Assembly: GCA_037954665.1 (NCBI GenBank) | Contig: JBBMOL010000101.1 | Location: 1,488,001 to 1,552,000, forward strand | DNA from: Laguncularia racemosa | Lineage: Eukaryota; Streptophyta; Magnoliopsida; Myrtales; Combretaceae | DNA length: 64,000 nucleotides | Reading direction: 5' to 3' | Part shown: positions 13,381 to 24,314 of the stretch, piece after piece | Layout: every line of letters begins with the position of its first letter | Position numbering within the stretch: the stretch's first letter is position 1 | Notes under the pieces: generated by a model | Told to the model about the DNA's origin: nothing | Seen by the model: only the letters and a program-made list of their open reading frames with translations | Databases searched by the model: none | Program-made: the position numbers and the translations under genes

Positions 13381-14067
13381 AAAAGGAAATAGGACTCACA
13401 TGTGGGTATGTTTAGTTTCAGTGAAAGGACCGTCTATAGTTAGGCTTAGGTTATGTTTGGACCACAGCCAAGTCCTGCACCCGAATGAATAAAGCCTATC
13501 ATTTAAACTCCTAGGAACAAATGCATTTAGCATGCTTTGGCTTCAGTTTTAGAATGGTTCCTGATGCCATATTCCACCATTTAAAAGGTCCTACCGAATG
13601 CATTATAAACTTTATCTGGATCATGCCCATACTTCTTATGATAAGAGTGGTCGTCCCTCCAATTTAAGTTGTATCCTGTGAAGCTGCTCGAAGATGAAAA
13701 CAAAACCTTTGACCCTTTGGCCATAAAATAAAAATAATTTTTTTGGTTGAAGAACATTTTCTCATTCTACTTCCTATAATCCTATCATAAGTTTCTAACT
13801 TAGATTACCGGATTCCCCAGCTCATTCAAGCATAAGCAGAAGAGTGGCATGAAGTAACAAAATGTGAGGTGCAAGAAACTAAAGGAAATAGTAGCATTAA
13901 TATTGAAGAACCAGATTATCCAGCATCATGGTCTACTTTCACTTTATGGAAAATAGTATACCTGTTATTGATATTTGGGTTGAAGAGAAGGGAAAACTCC
14001 GTTATCATTTGGTGGATTAACTCAGTAATAGCAAACTGCAAGAAGTTTTGTAAAGAAGACTACCCCT
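13381..14067. other. Intergenic gap between convergent genes
   Basis: This is the tail-to-tail spacer between the aquaporin (plus) and the dehydratase (minus). It must include the 3' untranslated region of the dehydratase at its right end. No other gene, repeat or RNA was seen. Confidence 0.5.
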
Positions 14068-17000
14068 TCACATTTTCTTCTTCAAATGATGTTTGCGTAG
14101 CTTTGTTCTGCGTTGCTTGAACAAATGCAAGTAAAGTTTCAACCAGAGGAATGGGTAGACCAGAAGTAAAACCTGATAAAGAATCCAGAAAAAAATTAAT
14201 TCTTGTATGGAACCCATGATGCAAATGAAAACAAAAGTTACAAGGGGAAATTAACCAATATGTTTGGTAGACAGAGAAACCTAAAGCAATAACCTAGGCC
14301 CAGAAAATGAAATGTTGACAGCAAAGTCAATGCCTAAAATAACTGGACTTTCAGATTAGGCACTTAATATTTGGAATGTCCTCCTATGACATTACTATAT
14401 CAGCAGACACATGATGTTTCCATTTTAGCTCCTTGAGCAAGAGTACAAATAGTAAACGGATTGGATGAGAAAGTTATCCAAGTCCCTTGTCACCAAATGC
14501 ATGACCCTATGTTTTAGCATATTGCTAGAGACAATTATGAAAAAATCATCTAAAAGACGAAAGATGGTAATGAGAGTTTACCCTGACAAAGTCATAGTAG
14601 CTGAAGGGAAGGCTAGAAAAAATATCTGCATAAAGATTCCTCTTCTTTATGTATGGAAGTGCCTTGATCATGATCCAGACTGCATGAAAGTAGTATTAAT
14701 AATTTAAGAAGGAAAGAGTGAAAGCATGTAATTTACATATGTAAGCTTCCCCTGCATGATTGGATGTCCCTGGTAAGGATCTCCATGAATGAATTTCACT
14801 TAGTTGACAGCGACTACTTTCAGGTAAATTGCTCCAATTTTAAGATGCTGAAACTAGATTACTCACTTTCACCAGGCGCCACTCCTATAGGATACAGCAC
14901 AATGAATGCAGTGTACCTAGAAAAACATAACAGAAATAAAAAAAAAAAAAATCAATTGTCAGAGAAAATATGATTAATTGGTTGTTGTAAATGATCAAGT
15001 TGGAAAACATCCACGTTAATTTCTTTTATGTGAAATTTCATCTGGACAGTAGTGGGTGGAAAGAGAGTAACCTGATATAAGTGATCCAAGATGGACAGCT
15101 CCCCAAACAATTTAAGGCATGATGCAAGTATCTAATCATCTGCATCAATAATCACAGTTGTGATAACATTAGCCATCTCTAACATAACACCAGTATGTGG
15201 AAAATGTAAAAGAAAACAAAATTCACATGAAGATTTTGAGAAGAGAAACATTGAAGCTATAATAGCATAGTAACCACATCCTCCTCCCACTTCGTCTTTT
15301 TAACTTTTGGTACTACTTCACTATTATGAAAAATTTGCGGTGACTAGGGACATTTAGCTTTTGGCTATCACCAATATTCTAACTCATAAGTACAGCTCTC
15401 TAGCAGCAAACTTGAAAGATAAACCAAATGACAATGCCAACGGAATATGCCTTTAAGATAAGGTCAGTGTGTACAATTTGGTGTAAGAAAGGTTTCTAGG
15501 GCTTATAGCATAAACAAAGGATAATGCTTCTTTTAAACTGAGGTCAACTAAAAATCTAGAAGACTGATTGTTTTTAAGGCTTCTTAGGCCCTGACCAAGT
15601 TTATACAATGAAATCCCTCAATCTTCATGTCCAACACAGAACATATTGACAGGAGAATAATGCTTAAACTACTTCATCTTTCTCTGAAATTTATCTTCAA
15701 AATTATCAGAGCATGCTGATGTTTCTTCTACTTAAAATATGGGTTAGCAAAACGATCATTTGTCTCTGAATATCACTAATAAATGAACTACCAAGCATCA
15801 ACTAAGTTACATTATATGCAGAAATTTAATAAGGTTTTCATATGACAAAAGTTCTACACTTACATCACTTAAGCACCAAGCTGTAAAGGTTAGAAATACT
15901 GAGGGCAGTTTCTGGACCTGCACAGGCAAAGGGAATGATAAACAAAGAATTTTAGTTACATAGAAAGAAGTCATGCGTAAATTGTACTTAAATTAGCTTA
16001 CAACCTATGCTCCATAGAAACACATACATGCTCGAATTTTAATGGCATGGTTCATTGTCAATTGTTGTAATTTCAAACAAGAAGGGAATGAAATGCATGT
16101 GACCTCATTGATTCGAGCAACAATTGCCAAAAGGAAGTGTGTTCTTCCACCCCATTGCATCAAAGGTAACAGCACACCACTTGGAACAATTCCTTCAAGT
16201 TTTAACAGAAAGAAATAGAAACCGGAACATTTTATGTTCAAACAATTTCTCTAAATAACATATGAGCGCAAACTTTAGATGAATGCCCCACCTAAGGCCC
16301 CCTGAAGAACCTCCATAAATGCAGCAGTCTGTAGAAAGCCTACAGTATAAAAACACCACCATGTAAGCAAAAGTAACTTTCTACGAACTCAGGCAAATGC
16401 CAAAATGCATATACACCATTCAAACATAATGTGTTTCTCTAAGAATTTAAGAATCAGAAACCAGTAACCGCATGAGATCCTACCCCATGGTGTACTCTGA
16501 CATTCAGAGCCTAAATGCAACAAAACTTGACAAAAATGTATGCAGTTAAGAATAAGTAACTAGAAACCAAACTCTATCAACTTCTTGCAACTAAGATTGA
16601 TTACTTTCTGTCACGAAACTCTTTCATAACCCCCCAATTATTTGAAAACTATCTTGGGCAAGAACAAAATGCAGCTTATGCTTATTGGTCCACTGATCAA
16701 TAAAGTATTTACTTGTCTTTATCTGACAACTCGATCATGCAACATAATCCATGACAGCAACATAACAGATCTATTTTTCTCAAGCAAAGCAAGGACTTAT
16801 ATAGTTGAAAAGGAACAAGCAAGTACACTACAAATCCCAAACTTTTGCTCATGGTCCAATCAAGCACTATACATTCCATATTTCCCTTCCTAATCTGTTT
16901 TATCTAACATAGCTTTCTATAAACATTACACACGGTACCCACATGTTCACTGTGAACCGAATCGCGAGTTGGGACACAATCAAATAATCTATAATGGTTA

Positions 17001-17708
17001 AGAATAAACTGAATAGCTTAAATGACAACAACACACCTGGAATGCGTACGAATTACATGAATTTCATTCTTTTAATTAAAATAAATATAAAATCAAACAT
17101 CCCATCCAATTAATGAACTGACAAAGTTGGGTTATTATAAGGATGTGATAGTGTTTTTGTGTTTCCAATGTGAGTTTTTAATTTTGGGTGTGTCCTACAA
17201 GATCATGTCCTAATTCCATTGCGATCGTGCCCATGTCATTTTGCGAAAAAAAAAAAAAAAACAAAAAACAAAAGGAAAAGGGCATGCTATTTATCCCTTG
17301 ATGTCGGCTCTTCGCAGTCTGGCGCTATGCAATGTTACAAGGTTCGGGTTAGCGGTACTTAAAGCTGGGTTCAGAACGTCCGGAGACACTTAACCAGTTG
17401 TATTATTACATTTTCTCTTGAAACATAATAATTACTTGTCCCAGACAAGATAAACGAAAATAAAAACTTACGAATTAACTCCCCAGAAGAAGCGTAAGCA
17501 CTATTTATGGACTTGGTGTATGCAAAGTCACCCAGAATTTTGTAGAGAGCCACAAACCTGCCACAAAACCGTAGGACAAACACACATTACGTGACTGTTT
17601 ATGCCCTACATGTTCATACTATAAGTAGGGGATTTACAATCACAATTACCATCCCAATCCTTGCAGAGAATTGTAAATAATGAGATAGAGATTTGATACT
17701 TGAGACAT
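14068..17708 (-). CDS. PTPLA: Very-long-chain (3R)-3-hydroxyacyl-CoA dehydratase, PTPLA/PASTICCINO2-like (nine exons)
   Basis: Read on the minus strand, exons are 17708-17650, 17557-17472, 16339-16292, 16192-16104, 15917-15864, 15139-15072, 14916-14867, 14679-14582 and 14172-14068. All eight introns are GT-AG (92, 1132, 99, 186, 724, 155, 187 and 409 bp) and the phases join without a break into 218 codons. The family carries out the third step of fatty-acid elongation in the ER, dehydrating 3-hydroxyacyl-CoA. Recognised blocks are LYLIIYNSLQGLGW (N-terminus), SINSAYASSGELI, GIVPSGVLLPLMQWGGRTHF (65-84), MIRYLHHALNC (113-123), LYPIGVAPGE (142-151, holding the expected catalytic Tyr143 and Glu151), ALPYIKKRNLYAD and FSYYDF. 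The protein is hydrophobic with several membrane spans and ends KKKM, a KKXX-type ER retrieval signal. Length fits plant PAS2 (about 220 aa). It resembles the Arabidopsis At5g59770 / rice PAS2A branch more than classical PAS2, from memory of those proteins. Gln61 stands where I recall His in relatives (EVLHG). No frame damage is seen. Confidence 0.92.
17299..17388 (+). pseudogene. Diverged organelle/bacterial-type LSU (23S/26S) rRNA domain V fragment in an intron
   Basis: About 90 bp inside intron 2 of the dehydratase gene, antisense to it, match the peptidyl-transferase part of bacterial-type 23S rRNA. GATGTCGGCTCTTCGC (16 bases) opens the match. AGCGGTAC, then GCTGGGTTCAGAACGTC (17 bases) and GAGACA close it, in the right order and nearly the right spacing. 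The centre has substitutions and lacks a loop of about 13 bases. The GAACGTC block and the spacing fit plastid or mitochondrial LSU rRNA rather than cytosolic 25S. The segment is GC-rich against an AT-rich intron and is preceded by an A-rich tract at 17246-17280. It cannot be a functional rRNA gene. Confidence 0.7.
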
Positions 17709-17936
17709 GTTTCGTTTTTATCTGGTGAAACTAAATTCGAAGTGAGGGGGTGTAACAGTTGGTGATTGGCGAGAGAGAAGATAAGGGAGTTGGCTAGTAA
17801 TTATGTTGCGAGCCTGTGATGGACCACAATCTCCCAGCATTCACATTTTTAGAAGCTTTGAGTTCCCGCCGTAGTTAGCCCTAAGCAATCCACGGGGTAT
17901 TGGCTCCTGCCGTGAAGCGTCTCAAACCAAATTAGA
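17709..17936 (-). promoter_or_regulatory. 5' leader and proximal promoter of the dehydratase gene
   Basis: These 228 bp are all that separates the dehydratase ATG from the truncated copia integrase. On the minus strand the stretch holds pyrimidine-rich sequence typical of plant leaders (CTTATCTTCTCTCTCG near 17790-17770) and a GCCAAT-like motif near 17905. I see no clear TATA box. If the promoter is longer, it must lie inside the transposon remnant. Confidence 0.4.
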
Positions 17937-18400
17937 TTATATTGCTCTATTTTATTTTTTTCGACTACACTATTTTGGTAGGTTATATATGGTGCTAAAA
18001 AATTATAATTTATTCTATGCTATTCACAAAAAGTTATAAAAAAAAGTATTGTCAAATTCTTTGTCATGATTGATTCTTAAGGCAACAATAGAATATCCTT
18101 TCTTATTTTATATTTGTTTAGCAAAATTTTAAAATATATCAAGAGTATCATACTTATGTTTTAGAAAAGATATCCACGTGTTTCTTGAAAAATCATTAAC
18201 AATCACAAGTCCATATCTATTTCCTCCTAAACTTAAAGTTCTTGTAGATCCAAACAAATCAAGGTATAACAACTCAAGTAGTCTTTTTATAGAAATCATA
18301 TTTTTACTTTTATAAGTAATTGAAACCATTTTGTTTTTTAAACAGATTGTACATTTAATATCATATTTTACGCTAGTTCTAGGCAAACTAACAATAAGAT
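17937..18400 (-). pseudogene. Copia integrase remnant
   Basis: The minus strand reads LLELLYLDLFGSTRTLSLGG and then NRYGLVIVNDFSR, the start of the copia integrase core with the first catalytic Asp region (LDLFG). After a frame break it continues with a DHGGEFEN-like block (INHDKEFDN, near 18050-18070) and a region resembling APYTPQQNGVVER near 17950-18000. The third catalytic residue falls at the extreme left end. It is broken by stops and then truncated. Confidence 0.75.
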
Positions 18401-18563
18401 TCTTTTTGGAAAGTTTTTCTAGTTAATTAAAATTCACCTGACCAAGCTTTTTATGCCAAATATGTATATTGTCATTCATGGTCAGAAAGCAACATTCAAC
18501 ATTCATATCAAAGAGTATAATCAGATATATGCTCCTTTTCCTAAAACCTTCAAACAATTTTAC

Positions 18564-18833
18564 TCATTCAGTATTGTAAGCATAACATTTACTCTTTTCA
18601 AAGATCATTTTATAATCCCTATCACATAATTGACTTATGCTTAATAGACTATGTTTTAGTCCTTTCATCGAGGAAGCATTTTCAACCGAATATAGAGGAT
18701 GATCAATCGTACCTCTTCCAATAATTTTACTTCTACTGTCATCTTCAAATCTTATATATCCTTTTTCCTCCCACATTATGCTAGTGAACAAGGACGTGTC
18801 TCCTATCATATGGCCTGAACACCCATTGTCCAA
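18564..18833 (-). pseudogene. Copia protease and gag-pre-integrase remnant
   Basis: The frame opens with MDNGCSGHMIGD, the copia protease loop DSGCSxHMTGD with the Ser after Asp changed to Asn. It proceeds through a VENASSMKGLKHSLLSISQL segment, the conserved LKHNLLSISQLCD motif before the integrase. It stops 30 codons before the expected zinc finger of the integrase. Confidence 0.8.
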
Positions 18834-19050
18834 ATACCAAGTGCTTTTTATTTTTGTTCTTGATTCTTGTAATTATACAAAAGGTGATCAAACCTTTTTA
18901 GAAACCTAAACAAGCTTGGGTCATTGATAAGTCAAGCTCATCTTTCCTTGTTTCTTAACTTGATGTGTACTCAGCTTGTTTCTTTTATAAAAGCAATACT
19001 TTTCTATGTGGTCTACTTTATTGCAAAAGAAACACGCGTAAGAAGATATA

Positions 19051-20660
19051 TTATACCTTTGATTTACCTGATATTGATAATTTTTCCTTAATACCATTTA
19101 TTGTATCTATATCTGTAGTCTCTATGGTATCCTTTAAGTGGATACTTATGTTGTTGAGGGTACCTTTCAAAGTATCCTCTACTACTACTATTTGAGTTCT
19201 TTTTAATAGGTTCCTTGTTTTTAATAGGTTCAGCATTCACAGATATGCTTTCTTTAATAAACATAGTCTTTTTCATTTTATTAGATGAGCTATCATATTC
19301 ATATCAAAGTCCATCTTTAACACTTGCAGGTTATTGACTACTTATGAGCATGTTTAGTTTTTTATCACTTTCATTAAATTTATTAATGGTGTTATTGATT
19401 GTTTGTGATGGATCTTTGATTCTAACTTTTAGATCTTTAATCTCATCCTTCAAAACACCATTTTCTTTTCTTAAAACATTAGAATTAATATGCATTTTTT
19501 CATTATCATTCCTTAAGATGTCATTCTCATCAACAAGCAATTTGTTTGTTTGACTTAAAACATCTTTTTAATTTTTCAAGGCATCATTTTCTGCTTCTAA
19601 CTTAGATATCTTTATGTTTGCCTTTTCAAGAGCCTTTAACAACTTTTCATCTCAACATACATTTCATTATCTAATATATTAGCTTCAGATTCGAAATTTA
19701 CCTCAAATGTAACCATTTAAGACTGATTGGCTTCTTCTTCATCTTCACTTACAGCTTTTGAGTCAACTTCTAACTCGTCAAGGTCACTCCAAGTTCCCAT
19801 CATTACTCGGCTTTTCTTCTTGAATTTTTTTTCATCTTCTTTATAAGACTTGGGCACTCATATTTGATATGTCTAGGTTTCTTACATTCATAGCATGTGA
19901 TCTCTTTCTTTTTTTCCTTCTCCTTAAAGTTTTTTCCTGCATCATATTTGTCATATTTACTAAAATTCTTAAATTTCTTACCTTTATTTTTCATCAGCCT
20001 GTTGAATCTTTTTATAAGCATACTAATGTCCTCGTCATCATTGTTATCCTCATTAGAGTCAAACTCTTCAGTAGCTATTTTCTTTGTTTTAAATTCTATT
20101 GCTTTTGTGCTACTGTTAGATTCTTCAGTTATGTTCAGATAAAACTCACATGCCATCAATTTCTCCCTCAATGACTAAGTGTGAGCTTGTTTAGATCTTA
20201 TGCTTCTTCTATAGCAATCTCTTAGCTTCCCATGACTTTGGTAAGATTTGCAATACTTTCCTAACAAGATTAAGATCTTCCAACTTCTTTCCAAGAGATG
20301 TTAGTTCATTAGTTATAGTAGTAAAACGATCGAAAGCATCTTTAATTTTCTCATCAGATTTAATTTTGAGCAATTCATATCTCTACAACAAAGCATTAAT
20401 TTTGGTTTCCTTAATAGTATTTGTTCCTTCATATGTTTCAGATAAAGTATCCCATATTTCTTTAGCTGTGTCGCATGAAGAAATCAACTAAAATTCATAT
20501 TGTGCTATAGTAGTGAGTAGCATATTCTTAGCCTTATTATTTTGCTCGATGAGCTTCAATTTGGCCTCAATGAACTCAGCACCATTCATTTTTATCACTT
20601 GACTATCTCCAACAGTGATCACTTATCATGAAGCATAATCATTAGCCTTAAAATAAGCGA
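19051..20660 (-). pseudogene. Copia gag remnant (UBN2 type) with zinc knuckle
   Basis: The minus strand from about 20660 has copia gag features: KANDYAS near the start, then a Lys/Glu-rich region with a CX2CX4HX4C knuckle, CYECKKPRHIKYEC, in the frame 20171-19803. Lysine-rich coiled-coil-like stretches follow (19540-19331, 19276-19051). The long spacer between knuckle and protease resembles SIRE/Maximus-like copia lineages. Several stop codons split the frame. Confidence 0.7.
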
Positions 20661-20775
20661 ATATACGCATTTTCCAATATAAGTAATTCATCATATCAAA
20701 GTATGGAGCTCAATTGATCGCAATGTTATTCTTAGCCCTAATAAAGTGGATCACTTAATTCAATAAAAGAGACCT

Positions 20776-20787
20776 ACTTTAATACCA
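20776..20787 (-). other. Degenerate copia primer-binding site
   Basis: On the minus strand TGGTATTAAAGT follows the presumed LTR end. It matches the initiator-Met primer site at the first six bases and partly beyond. Confidence 0.5.
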
Positions 20788-20789
20788 AT

Positions 20790-21055
20790 CATTAGTCCTA
20801 AAGAGTAACCAAGAGGGGGGGTGGGGGGGTTGGTGGTGAATTGGTTGCTTAAAAATTAGATCACATCTCCAATTAGTTGTTTATAAATTATAGCTTTGAA
20901 TTTGCTTTACAAACACAACAAATAATTAAATTCATGAAAATAAAAGAGTAAAGTAAGAGAAGTTTACACAAGGATTTATAAAGGTTTTGCCTTGAGCGTT
21001 AATCCTCTCTTCCAGCTCCAAGCTAGGGACCTAGTATTCCACACCAGTATGTTAT
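20790..21055 (-). repeat. Inner part of the copia 5' LTR
   Basis: This is the LTR part next to the primer-binding site, with a G-rich run (GAGGGGGGGTGGGGGGG, near 20813-20829) and CTCCAAGCTAGGGACC-like sequence common near copia LTR ends. Its continuation lies at 27964-29047, beyond the nested gypsy element. Confidence 0.6.
21051..21055. other. Target-site duplication, left copy (GTTAT)
   Basis: Pairs with GTTAC at 27959-27963, 4 of 5 bases. It directly flanks the TG/CA ends of the nested gypsy element. Confidence 0.75.
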
Positions 21056-22677
21056 TGATGGGTGTCGAATCCAACAAAAATAAAACCTACTCCTAGACAA
21101 TTATATGATTTGCATATAGTGGTGAGTAGGGTCGAATCCACAGGGGTTGGTAAAGATATTTCTATTCAAAGAGAACAATAAGAAAAAGGAAAATGGGGGG
21201 GTTTTGTTTGTGAATCAAATAAAGTAAAACAAGGTAAGAAAATCAGATATTGGTAAAAGCCTAGCCAAAGAATCAAGATGGTTTAATTCTAGGAATTGAT
21301 CATCGATGCAAATGTTCTCTATTCTTGTTCTAGATAAATTGGTTATGGTTATTAACAAGCTCTAACAACCTATCTCTCCTTACTTCCTCGATAACCTCGG
21401 ACAAGCGCTTTGAATTATTTCTCTTATTGATTAAACAACCCTTAGACAAGCGCTTAGGATTTAATCTATCAATAGCATTAAGATCTAGAGAGACTACCAA
21501 TTCATGCCAGTAGATTATAAGATAACCTATTTAAACATGATCACACACCTCCATAACATGAATTCGATCATCTCTTTTATAACCAAACATGTTATTGCGA
21601 CACTAAGACTAGAACAATCAAACAATTACGGATTTGACGTGCTAGTTGACAATATATTAACTTGCTAATTGAGTAGAAGAGCTCTATTCATACCAATCAA
21701 CAAAGATAATAATGACAAAACGATCAGAAGATATATGAATACCCGAAAGCAAAGAATAGAATAAATACAAGTCAATTAGACCTCACAATTCGTGGAGAAT
21801 TAAACATCTATGACCCTTTGTCTAGAAAAGTAGCTTAGCTACACATGTTCATCAATAAAACGAAAATAAAAGATAGAAACATAATGAACTGTGTTGCTTG
21901 CTCTGCCTCCGCGATGATCCAAGGTTCTTCAAGATCCAAAGATTCAAAAGTTATCCTAACCCTCTAGGGTTGGCTCTATTTATACTATTAGATGGATAGC
22001 ATGTGATCTTTTGCTAGCAAGATACGAAAATATCTTTCCTTTTCCAAGTAGATTTCGAGAAGTGAAGATTCTTCTACCTGGCACGCCTCAACACACGGCC
22101 GTAGATCAAGCCGTGTCATCCTCTGTGCATATTCTTCAAGTCTTCATCCGCACCCAGTGTGAACCACGGTTAGACACACGGCCAGATTTCAAGCCGTGCC
22201 TTCATCTGTACATAATCTTCAAGTCTTCATCCGTGTCCAGTGTGTACCACGGTTACACCCACGGCTAGATTTCAAGCCGTGCCTTCATCTGGTTGATGTT
22301 CCACACTTTCTTCTCCTTGGTCCTGACTTCCACCACGGCTTCAAGCACGGTTTCTCCCACGGTTTCCACCACGGCCGTGCCTTAAGCCGTGTCTCTCTCT
22401 GTTCAAAGTCCTCATTTTTGCCTTCTTGTCCAATGTGTAACACGGTTTGAACCTTGGCCGTGCCGCAAACCGTGCTTCCTCCGATGGTGTAATTCCTTGT
22501 ATTGATCCAAGTTGTAGATGACTTCTCTAAAATACTTGAATTAGCATCCTTAACTCCATTTAACCTGATTTATCACGATGATAGAATTAAAGTACCATTT
22601 TCTTATGATTTCTATAAAATCAATAATAATTTAACACAATTTATACTATAAAGATTGAGTATAAAATGGCTTTATCA
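21056..22677 (-). repeat. 3' LTR of the young gypsy element
   Basis: A 1622-bp repeat, starting TGATAAAGCC and ending GACACCCATCA on the minus strand. It is about 99% identical to 26371-27958. It carries an 83-bp tandem array rich in CACGGC/GCCGTG pairs (22088-22475). It contains short open frames with no partner outside the LTR. Confidence 0.92.
22088..22475. repeat. LTR-internal tandem array with CACGGC / GCCGTG hairpins
   Basis: The motif AAGCCGTG recurs at 22108, 22191 and 22274, giving an 83-bp period. Each unit pairs CACGGC or CACGGT with a downstream GCCGTG, able to fold into short hairpins. Further copies of CACGG follow to 22475. The matching array of the other LTR is at 27380-27755. 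Confidence 0.85.
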
Positions 22678-22690
22678 AATTCCCCCACAC
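22678..22690 (-). other. Polypurine tract of the young gypsy element
   Basis: On the minus strand GTGTGGGGGAATT directly precedes the 3' LTR. The G-run next to the LTR start is the expected plus-strand primer of reverse transcription. Confidence 0.7.
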
Positions 22691-24090
22691 TTAAACTCTT
22701 GCTTGTCCTCAAGCAATTGCATCAAATCAATTGAGAAATCTATCATAGATTATATAAACTTTCTTTTCATCATTCCAAGCATCTATTCATTTGTAATTCA
22801 TGACTTGTAGTTTTAATGTCTACTACTTCAACCAAACTGGTTTCCTGTGATCAAATTACTATGGGCAAAATTCAATAGCTAATCTAAACAAAACAAACTT
22901 TAATCCTCATGTTTAGCAAAAGAATTTTTTATTCCAAAAGTAAATACTTAATCCACTAAGGAAAAACACCCAATTAAACTTCATTGGACATTAGCAAACA
23001 TATAATCCTTGCAACATAAAGTAAAAGCATATAGTATAAGCTCTTTGCTAGATATTTTCCCTTTTATACATCTTTGTTTTATTCAATGAATGTTCACATT
23101 CATGTTCTTTTGATTTATTCAAGCATCTATTTTGACGGGTTTTTGCCTGCTTCTTTTCATGAACTTTTGCCTTTTTCGCCCTTATCGTTATAGTGAGTTC
23201 ATTGAGTCGGCAACATCCCGAGCTCATCACTCAAGTGACCGGGTTTTGAGATACCCCTACGGACTCTTCCTCACTCTAACATTCAAGTTTGAATACTTTT
23301 AACTCAATTAGTTGAATCATTGGAGTAATGGTTATGCTTGATTTTTTTTTTTTTAAGTGTTATGATTGCTTTACAAACAACTTCAAAGAGTATACAGTAG
23401 CTAATATAACCTAGAAGTAAACTTGTTTATTTTTCACTTAGGGACTCGACTTACTCTTAGACTTCCAATTCTAAAGCTAAATACAAGGTAAATTTGTTTC
23501 TTAAAGATTTCACTACTTAATTTTAACCATGTATTCTAATCACAGCAGTGGGTGAGTAAAGCATTTGAACAAGTCAATTTCACATTTTGTAGATGCTTAT
23601 TACAACATTTAGTACAATCTCTAGATTTCATGATAATTTTGAAAAAAAATTGGCTTAAAATTGCTTAAGGACAAACATTCAGAGTATAAGTTAGTTCTCT
23701 ATTCTCTATATTTTATTATCCTCTCCCCCACACTTAGCTTGAACAGTGTCCTCACTGTTCCTAATTTAGCACAATTGAAAAGGAATTAACAACTCAAGGA
23801 ACATTAGAGAATAAGAGAAAGGAAATACTGGTACTTCCCTAATATTGGAGTTTTCCCTTTAAGCTTTGGAAAGTGTCATCTAATGATATGTATCCTTGCT
23901 GCAGCCGATCCAAAGAGTTCAAAACTACACTAAAATCAAAACAAACTAAACTAAAACAAAACAAAACTAAAACAAACCAAAACTAATGCAAAACAAAACT
24001 TGTTTTTTTTTTTTTTTACATGGGTTGCCTCCCATGAAGCACCTTTCTTTAACGTCTTTGGCTAGACGTTCCTGGCTAAATATTCGGATA
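22691..24090 (-). other. Noncoding interior of the young gypsy element
   Basis: About 1.4 kb between the protease tail and the polypurine tract. It holds no RT or integrase motif. Near 24015-24050 the minus strand carries a GGGAGGCAACCCA block, which I recall as typical of sequence downstream of pol in related plant gypsy elements. This suggests that pol was deleted between the two. The rest is AT-rich with no coding signal. Confidence 0.55.
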
Positions 24091-24126
24091 AGGATTTGGA
24101 TTCCAGCCTTGGTGCCTGTGGTAATG

Positions 24127-24191
24127 GGTTAATAACATCCGCAACAAAACAGGAGATGGTTAATAACATCCGCAACAAAAACAGGAGAGAT
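24127..24191. repeat. Short tandem duplication of about 32 bp
   Basis: The block GGTTAATAACATCCGCAACA occurs at about 24127 and again at about 24158, each followed by AAACAGGAGA. It lies in the decayed tail of the protease-domain reading frame. Confidence 0.9.
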
Positions 24192-24314
24192 ATCGTTAGG
24201 GTGTTTCATGGCATCATAAATGTTAAATCTAATCACTTCACCATCAAATTCCATAGTGAGGGTGCCATCATTTACATCGATTTTCGTTTTAGAAGTCTTA
24301 AGGAATGGTCGCCC

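Noticed and set aside
13869..14120. Plus-strand 83-codon frame downstream of the aquaporin
   Set aside because: It overlaps the last exon of the minus-strand dehydratase antisense and has no family resemblance.
17246..17388. SINE with a poly(A) tail in intron 2 of the dehydratase gene
   Set aside because: The A-rich tract precedes the rRNA-like part, no pol III A/B boxes were found, and no target-site duplication could be seen.
19869..20174. 101-codon Phe-rich plus-strand frame
   Set aside because: Antisense shadow of the Lys-rich copia gag.
20813..20829. G-run as a G-quadruplex or regulatory element
   Set aside because: A single long G-run in a copia LTR end, where such runs are common. 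Nothing further supports a function.
22011..22450. Open frames (85 and 84 codons) inside the LTR that recur at 27304-27731 and look conserved
   Set aside because: They are duplicated only because the LTR is duplicated, they read through the 83-bp tandem array, and they have no start context or protein relatives.
22088..22475. Regular repeat array that could suggest a CRISPR
   Set aside because: Units are adjacent 83-bp tandem copies without unique spacers, lie in an LTR of a plant retrotransposon and have no cas genes.
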